64,000 nucleotides of DNA, taken from assembly GCA_009767595.1 (NCBI GenBank), contig VSDK01012150.1, forward strand, positions 32,439-96,438, read 5' to 3'. Below the pieces are notes generated by a model. It searched no databases. It was not told the DNA's origin and saw only the letters and a program-made list of their open reading frames with translations. Positions 57,086-64,000 of this stretch are shown piece after piece (the first letter of the stretch is position 1; every line of letters begins with the position of its first letter). The position numbers were made by a program, and so were the translations under genes. This DNA comes from Symbiodinium kawagutii. Lineage: Eukaryota; Sar; Dinophyceae; Suessiales; Symbiodiniaceae.

Positions 57086-57850
57086 TGTCACTATATAGAT
57101 GCTGCTATACAGATATTTGCTGATTTGGAGCACCGCTGGCAATGGCTCTGCAAACTGCGTTTTCCTCACCATGTGATGCCAAGAATTCCAAAGCCATGGA
57201 GAACTGCCATTCATGGTAGCCTGGAGGATGATTCATCGTTTGGGATCTCCCATAAGCATGCATCAAGTGACGGCTGTGCAAGATGTCACCGTCAATCTTG
57301 AGGATAAGCTAGTTTCATTCAAGATGGTGATAGGTCATAACTAAGCATAGATGATGACAATCCCAATCAACCCAAGCATACAAGCCAAGACCCACAGCTG
57401 CCAGTCTGCCAGTAAGGTAGATCGCAAGCAAGACCAGGGATTAATCTCGATCAGCTCGGCTGGGATGGTTCCGAACCAGGAAACCGGCTGATTGGTGGGT
57501 TCTGGTTGGTTTTGCCATCCATTAATAACACAACAGTTGGTATAGGAGTGGTTAATATCCGCAAGAATGTTCAGTACCATGCATAGCTCATGATGATTCA
57601 TAGCATCCACATGTTCGTAATCATGATTAATCACGGGTGATCTCTGCAATCACTGATGACATGCCAACTCTCCATCATATCACGACCAGAAATTCTTGAT
57701 ATCAACATGCGCAACACCATGAGACGTTCAAAAGTTGGATTCTTAGTCCGTTAAGCCAAGGTTCATCAGTTGGCCGGTGATGTTAAAACCTTAAATCTTC
57801 GAACATCCATCAGTTCAGCCCAGGTTCACTGTTGGTCAACCCGTCACCAG

Positions 57851-57943
57851 TCCCCACTGTTGTGGGGCACAAGCATGGCCAGGTGGGTCTTCGTCGCCTT
57901 GTGTCGCTGATCCGCCTGAAGGATCGCTTGCAGGCCGCGTCTG
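57851..57943 (+). CDS. Exon VGLRRLVSLIRLKDRLQ
   Basis: Acceptor CGTCACCAG ends at 57850; donor GTTATG at 57944. Two leading bases, PTVVGHKHGQVGLRRLVSLI, then RLKDRLQAASG. Basic helix; unknown protein. Confidence 0.6.
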
Positions 57944-58578
57944 GTTATGGGGATTGGTGTGACCACGTAGATTGGTATATAGATATGACTATGGGTGAAT
58001 TCCAAGCAACCAGTGGTGAACTAGCTGGTTTTCATTGTGAAAAACAGGAGTTTGGACTCGCCTGCTGAACGCTCTGGGATACTAGACAACAATGATAGGG
58101 GATATTCTCAACTAGGTAGGCTTATATGTAGTTGAGACCCGTATAGATAGTGATCGTGAATGGTATGCAATGGCATTTATGGTGACGCCTGTTAAGTGTT
58201 GTATACTAGCATCATCTTACATATACATTGACATATGCATATATATATATTTATACATATATGCATTGAATATGTTTATGTTTAGCTGCACACATATGTA
58301 TATATAGTATTTATTTCAAAAACTGTTTGGAGAGTGCGGCGCGAGACCCTTAGTGACAACTCCTCGTTCCATACGTCCAAACCGCGTTGTAATGATCCAA
58401 ACCCGCATTTTGATCCATACCCGTATTTAGATATATATATACATATGTATCTATATCAAAATATTTGCAGATACATACATTCTTTTCATATTTCTATTTA
58501 TGGTTAAATTGATTTTGAATCTTGATTTACATTTCTACGTATGTTTCTTATATGCATGGTATAACTATTTGCTTGTGT

Positions 58579-58760
58579 GTATATATCAATATATATCAAT
58601 ATATATATATATCAATATATATCAATATATATCAGTATATATCAATATATATCAATATATATCAATATCTATATCTATATATATATATATATCAATATAT
58701 ATCAATATATATATACATATACTTTTATTTACATATATATTTATATATTTATATATATAT
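58579..58760. repeat. CAATATATAT minisatellite
   Basis: Units of about 10-11 nt ATATATCA; all Ile/Tyr-rich ORFs here are repeat artefacts. Confidence 0.97.
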
Positions 58761-58889
58761 GTGTGTAGATATGAATAAATGTATTGCCACCCATACTTAA
58801 TTACATTAACCATCAATTCACCAACCGTGCTAATCTTCACCACCATTCGCCATCAACGAACCCACCTGAGCGCCTGCACCCGCGCGCAG

Positions 58890-58950
58890 ATTGCGGACGA
58901 CGAGGATGTCTCTGAGCTCCAAGATGGCGACGAACTGCAGGCGCGGCCCG
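58890..58950 (+). CDS. Exon [17 protein letters not shown]
   Basis: Acceptor CGCGCGCAG ends at 58889; GC donor GCTGGG at 58951. Phase 0 [20 protein letters not shown], highly acidic. CACCACCATTCGCC-type DNA before, GGTGGTGAGTTGG after. Confidence 0.65.
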
Positions 58951-59000
58951 GCTGGGTGGGCTGAGGGGTTTTCCATGGTGAGAATCCACGTGGGTGGTGA

Positions 59001-59082
59001 GTTGGTTGGATGGATGGATGGATGGATGGATGGATGGATGGATGGATGGATGGATGGATGGTTGGTTGGTTGGTTGGTTGGG
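59001..59082. repeat. (GGAT)n and (GGTT)n array
   Basis: GGAT tetranucleotides followed by GGTT, at the G/T-rich start of the intron after 58950. Confidence 0.97.
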
Positions 59083-60011
59083 TAGTTAGTTTTGGTTAAT
59101 CTTGGTTAGTTTTGTTTGATTTTGGGAAGTTGGCTGTTCAGTCGGTTGGTTCAGTAATGAATCAGTACATGACACAAAAGCAATGGCTGGTTGGTTTTCC
59201 ATGGCACAAAGGAATCACGATGCAGAGTGACCAGATAGTCCGATGATAAGTTGTCTACTGCTATCCCAACAGCTACCCTGTAGTCACTTCACCAACTTTC
59301 ACCCATAACCAACAAGGTCTTTCTCCACAACCCATCAATTGAGAGTACCTATTAACCAGTCAATGCAAAGGATGGCACCAACATATTCTTGTCACTGCTC
59401 AGTCAGGAGACTCTCCAGAAAGGGTCAAATGGATATTGGCTTCGTAGTTTTCCATCGAGGCAATTGTTTGTGATATCCCAAGCTATCTGGATGGTTGATG
59501 GTTAACTGATGCTTAGTCTATTAGTAGATGGTTATTTGATGACTGTTGCTAGTCCCAACCCTTCATTGCCAGTTGATTTATGGAGATGCTTCAGAAGTCA
59601 ACTTTGCTGCTGGGCTGTTCAGCTGGCGATGTCGCTCACAGTTTGATCACGACAATACTTTCCTGCACCAGTTTGTTGATCATTGTTGGTCACCTCCATC
59701 CTCTTTCTGATTGATAGTTGTTGACCATCCCCTCACCATCTTCAAACCATTAATCATTATGAACCAATATTGCTAATCATAGCGACATACCATTTTTTTT
59801 ACATATTGATCATTCTCCAGCTGGTGGTTGGGAGGGAGCGATTAGGAGCCAAGGGTACTAACCCTTTAAAGGGCGAGCTAGGGAGCTACCCGTAGTTGCC
59901 ACTCATCAAATGCCAGTTCTGAAGCACGGGAAATCATTCACCATTTTCCATTGCTATGTTAGTTTACCAGAGGGTAACCATGATGATATGGCAGTTGTCA
60001 TGACCCTTCAG
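59083..60011. other. No confident gene
   Basis: Mixed low-complexity intron-like DNA with no open frame longer than about 66 codons. Confidence 0.5.
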
Positions 60012-60081
60012 CTACAGGCGACTTTCGCTGCAGACATAGCCGAGGGAGAAACAGAGAGCTCTGCTGCTCTACCGTCCAGGG
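60012..60081 (+). CDS. Candidate exon LQATFAADIAEGETESS
   Basis: Acceptor ACCCTTCAG ends at 60011; GT donor at 60082. Phase 0 LQATFAADIAEGETESSAAL, then PSRG. Confidence 0.5.
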
Positions 60082-60245
60082 GTGGAGTACTCTCGGTCAA
60101 CCCTCCCTAGGTGGTGGTTTTATGCTGAGGAAACCATCGGATTTTCTTTACTTAACTTAAACATCTGGTGGTTTAACTATGGGGGATAACCAACCATACT
60201 AGCTAGTTGATGGTTTGATTGACCCTTTTTTCCCCAACTTTTGGG

Positions 60246-60300
60246 ATGGTTGGTTGTTTGACTTGCACATATTTTTGGATGGTGAACAACCACCAACCAG
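60246..60300. repeat. Second inverted-repeat family, right end
   Basis: GATGGTTGGTTGTTTGACTT, CATATTTTTGGATGGTGAAC and AACCACCAACCAG, compare 21686-21732. Confidence 0.5.
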
Positions 60301-61367
60301 TCGAGGCTCGGCTCGGAAGGCTTGGAAACCCACGACTTGGGTGTGAATGACTCCGTTGTTCGCATTGGATGCTGCCATTTGGTTCAGCAAAGAATTTGAT
60401 TCACCTGCCGCCTTGCAGAAACATGTTCTTCTGCACAAACATGAATGCATGTGAGCAGTAGCCAAAAATCTGTTTGCTGATCATGATGATATCAAAGCCA
60501 TAAAGCGGATCTGACTGTGGGTCAATACCATCTAGAACCCAACAGCGGGTAGATGCAAGGAGTGCCCCGCAATGTAAAGCTGGTCACGTGTTGCCTCCAA
60601 TCATGGTGGACTCTAGACAGATCCTTCTGATGTGAAGGCCACAGCTTTTTTTACATATGACGACTGCATTTGTTGTTCTAATTCCAGCTCTTCTCGATTC
60701 TAATCATTGAATCATATATTTTCATGGACATTGTGTTGCAACTCTCATTGTGATAAGCCTTATCGTCTTTTTTCAATCATTTTTTTTGCTGGTCGGTGGT
60801 TGAAGAAGCGCTTTGTTTGGGATTACACAATGGTTGGTTGATTCACACCCATATCAACCATTATAAGCACAGAATTAACCAACAGAAACCCACTATCCTT
60901 TTAAACTATCTTTCATGGGGGTTGAACCCACCAAGCAGATTGTTCTTTCAGCGGTCCCATGTCGACCCACGCGAGCTTTGAGAGGCGGTCATCATGGGTC
61001 AACAGGGCTAGCTCAGGGGCTCTCCAGCAACGGTAGTGATTGACGGTGGTTAGTAGGTCGGCACTCGTGGACTAACGTGGTTGATGGTGGTTAGTACCTG
61101 GCAAAACGAATGGTTAGATGGTGGTTAGCAGGTTGACTGCTTGGTGATTTTAACCATTTGTTTTCGTCCATGCTTATCTTCTTTCAAAAAGGGTCATAGC
61201 CGCTAACCAGTTCAAGATTGTTGACAGTGGTCGACTAATGTTTGGTTCATGGTTGAATCTCAGTGTTCGCTTAATGACGAAAGTTTCATTGCCAAATGAT
61301 TCACGACCGTTGAGAAGCTACCAAATGAAGCAACTACAGATAAGTGTTGTTAACCAGCAACGATATG

Positions 61368-61478
61368 TCTTTTTTTCTCAGGCCATTGGGAACCCACAAA
61401 GTTATGGTTGGTTTATTGCTGTAAGTATGACAACTATTGGACAATAACTGGGGGTACCCCCATGTTGAGAAACCACCA
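61368..61478. mobile_element. MITE-like palindromic element
   Basis: TTTTTTTCTCAGGCCATTGG, TTATGGTTGGTTTATTGCTG, GGGGGTACCCCCATGTTGAG and AAACCACCA. Confidence 0.8.
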
Positions 61479-62889
61479 TGTAGATGTACCTGACATATAG
61501 ATCTGCAAAGCGCGTATTCAAGCAATGGTTTGTCACCAGGGATAATGAAACCGCTGCCCAACCACATTGGTGTCATTGTACGAGGCTATCCACGCATCAT
61601 GAAGGCCGCAACCACAATTAAGCCACCAACTACTATTTGAAGCATGTGATTGTTGGTTATAGTCTCTATCATTCACTATTATTAAGGGTCATAAGTTCCA
61701 ACCCACCAACAAGTTCGCTTGGAAAGCACTGATCCGCCTTAAGAAGTCACCATGACCAGCAGTAGGGGACGATAGCTGGTGACTGTTGGACCGCTGGATC
61801 TGCGACTCTTTTTGCTTGTGGCTGGGTAGTAACCACTATGTATGAACGATCATGCACCAGCTGGTTGTCCCACATTTTTTGCTTTCCAACAACCTTATTT
61901 TAACAATATCTCTTTTTCCTGGGAACCCTCCAACGTTCATCACTCAACATTGGGGCAACACGAGGTGATTTATATGGCTGTTTGAAACTAGGGAACGCAT
62001 TCCTTTCAACAAGGGACCCCCGACCGAAAGACATGGAACACGTGGGTCAACACAAGTCTCATCAAATGATTCCATGAACATTCCATCCACGAGTCTGTTG
62101 ATGTTTCCGAAACAGCAAGGGCTACAGGGGCAGGTTTCGAACCCCTGCCAAGCTCCAAATCCCCGGCCTGTGCCTCGTGAAATGGTGGTCATGGGTACCT
62201 GGTGGCTTTGGTAATGAATTTGGGCCAAGCAATGCGCGCCAGGCACAAGAAGGAGGCGAGCAAGCATGAAAGCAACGTTTTTTACCTTTTAAACAAGGAG
62301 TTCACCGGAGGGGAAGCAGGAGGAAGGGTCCAATGACTCGGCAAGTCATGCTAGAGTCGGAGTGGTGGACATTGGTTGAAGTAGGGAGAAGATACTCATA
62401 CCCATCGTTTGAGCAGCACAGAATGGGGATTCAGCAACGAATAACGAATAAATCATATTGGTAAAATTCCAGTTGTTGGTGGTGATAGTTGTGGAACTGG
62501 AAGTAAAGTGGAGAATCGACCGCATGTTGGGGGTATAAGAATGGCTGAGACTCACGCGCTGTGTCAAAGACTCTGGTTTAGTGGCCTAGCAGGCCTGCAA
62601 GGTGTACCCTACCAAGCTATGAGGTAAAGAAGCTTGCTGATCATTCTGGAGCTCTACCAAAGAGTAGAGTCAGAAAATGATTTTTCTTGAGAGTTGATGC
62701 CTCACGATTTGGAATTCTCAAGCATTCGTGACGAACCATTGTGAACGATTCATCAGAACTCATGATTTGTAAATGTGTTTGCAGATATGCATACATATGG
62801 ATATACACACCACACACTCTTTGGCAATCTAAGAATCTAAGATAGCTATGGAAATTTTCTCTCGGGCTGTTGGAAATGGCAGTTTCCAG

Positions 62890-63001
62890 GGGGGTTCAGA
62901 GGTGACCGTCATCCAATGTTGGGGACCCCTCCAGGAGGACCAGGCTGAAAAACTGACGATGACATCGCCGAGCTTGCCAGGACTGCAGCCAGCACCGGAG
63001 G
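62890..63001 (+). CDS. Candidate exon, frame unresolved
   Basis: Acceptor GTTTCCAG ends at 62889; GT donor at 63002. Frame 1: GGSEVTVIQCWGPLQEDQAE. A different frame from about 62953 to a TAA at 63057-63059 reads TDDDIAELARTAASTGGYDE, then LVQNAVMISSINDGQ, which looks more like protein but lacks an AG acceptor in the right place. Confidence 0.4.
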
Positions 63002-63178
63002 GTATGATGAGTTGGTTCAGAACGCTGTGATGATCAGCAGCATCAATGATGGACAATAAATTGTTCCGAAGCTGGTTGGCAATGATGGATCAATTTCTAA
63101 TTGTTGTCAACATTGACTGGCTGATGGATCTAAACCGTTTTTTTACCATTACTAAAAAAGGTTCCTTGGTTGACTAAT

Positions 63179-63216
63179 ATTTTTCATAGGGGCTGAATCC
63201 ACCAACCAGATAATGA
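63179..63216. repeat. Second inverted-repeat family, right end
   Basis: AATATTTTTCATAGGGGCTG followed by AATCCACCAACCAG. Confidence 0.5.
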
Positions 63217-63345
63217 TCATTAAGAGCCACTATAACCACTATTAACCACTATGAACCATTATATTCACCACTGACTAAGCATGGTGGTTCATCCACCAAC
63301 CAGTTGACTTAACATCATCAGATCTAACAAGCGCCAGACCTACAG

Positions 63346-63420
63346 AACTTCAGCGCCCAGGAGATGATCAACTTCGAGCCACATCGGCCAACAAGGCGCG
63401 CTGGGTCACGGAAGCCCCGG
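63346..63420 (+). CDS. Exon NFSAQEMINFEPHRPTRR
   Basis: Acceptor ACCTACAG ends at 63345; canonical donor GTGAGC at 63421. 25 codons, phase 0: NFSAQEMINFEPHRPTRRAG, then SRKPR. With the acceptor GCGCCAG (63337) another frame reads TELQRPGDDQLRATSANKAR. ACCACTATTAACC-rich before, GGATGGTGGTG after. Confidence 0.6.
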
Positions 63421-63533
63421 GTGAGCCGGACTGGAGGACGGGCCGGTGACGCACCGTTGAAGTAGATCTGTCCTACATGGGGATGATTGGTTGTGATGGA
63501 TGGTGGTGATTCCATTGATTTATGATCTGGATA

Positions 63534-63638
63534 TGGTGGTTTCTCAAGCCATAGGGGACCCCCTAAATCATCCATTAATAGTCATTTATAATAATAAACC
63601 AACCATTTTTGGGGGTCCCCTATTTTGAGAAACCACCA
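63534..63638. mobile_element. MITE-like palindromic element (best copy)
   Basis: TGGTGGTTTCTCAAGCCATA and GGGGACCCCC on the left; GGGGGTCCCCTATTTTGAGA and AACCACCA on the right, giving imperfect inverted ends of about 28 bp (2-nt indel) on a 105-bp element. It is flanked by TA on both sides (GATA|TGG ... CCA|TATGG), compatible with a TA target duplication, but other copies do not show it clearly. No coding capacity. Confidence 0.9.
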
Positions 63639-64000
63639 TATGGTTGATGATTGATTATCCATCACAACCAAGGGGTCTTGGTGCCGAAAGTGTGCCGAAA
63701 TTTCAAGTGAATAGTGGGTCATAAGCATCATGCTGATGGTCATTGTCCATGACAAGCATCGATCCTATGTTTGGGATATATAAACATGAAGAACGAAGCA
63801 TGATGTATCTAGCCTTGAATTTCCCAATCTGTTGTCCTTGACTATCCACTGGCTTGATTGAAGGACAATCTACGTTAGAAAGCCTTGTTCAACCACCACT
63901 TTTAAGGGCTTCCAACGTATATTTTCCCAGTAACCCGCCACAGAGATCGATGGTTCACCTATTAAGACCGTTGATTAGCTTAGCTTCCAGGGGAAAAATC

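Noticed and set aside
58500..58846. Ile/Tyr-rich ORFs on both strands
   Set aside because: Translations of the ATATATCA minisatellite.
1..64000. tRNA, rRNA or snRNA genes
   Set aside because: No cloverleaf with conserved A and B boxes, no rRNA core motif and no snRNA signature was noticed by eye; a covariance-model scan would be decisive.

Overview
The window looks like nuclear DNA of a dinoflagellate. Evidence: a recognisable multi-exon gene whose introns begin with GT, GC or GA (exon phases stay consistent across the joins), very long introns, short exons of 28 to 195 nt, a dinoflagellate-style reverse-transcriptase ORF, and large tracts of degenerate ACCAT/ATGGT-type low-complexity DNA. 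The species cannot be named. All well-supported exons are on the + strand. Exons below were assembled by eye from acceptor AG sites, reading frame, phase and protein motifs; none has transcript support.

Layout. 1-1.1 kb: 3' part of a reverse-transcriptase-like ORF, open at the left edge, followed by an unknown ORF. 3.0-12.7 kb: one gene of at least 14 exons encoding a TKL-type protein kinase domain whose DFG aspartate is replaced by serine (a predicted pseudokinase), fused to a PARP-type ADP-ribosyltransferase domain with its His-Tyr-Glu triad intact. The phase-consistent join is at 8005/8512. The first introns carry AAGGTTCC and other degenerate tandem repeats. 13.7-30.4 kb: a gene of unknown function, with Gln/Glu-rich helical exons at 14.3 and 15.6 kb and a five-exon, phase-consistent 3' end (23.5-30.4 kb) ending in TGA. 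Whether the two parts are one gene is not proven. 32.5-43.2 kb: exons of another unknown gene; its last two exons join to give an acidic, SUMO-interaction-like motif. 43.5-63.4 kb: scattered short exons of one or more unknown genes. There are two N gaps (13768-13777 and 56221-56312).

Two patterns run through the window. First, from about 15 kb onward nearly every exon sits exactly where an A/C-rich (ACCAT) tract upstream switches to a G/T-rich (ATGGT) tract downstream. Each giant intron therefore starts G/T-rich and ends A/C-rich, and its two halves are roughly reverse-complementary. Second, a palindromic MITE-like element of about 105 bp (ends TGGTGGTTTCTCAA / TTGAGAAACCACCA) occurs at least 16 times, whole or partial, in both orientations, including inside introns of the kinase-PARP gene. 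Smaller dispersed families and many microsatellites fill the rest.
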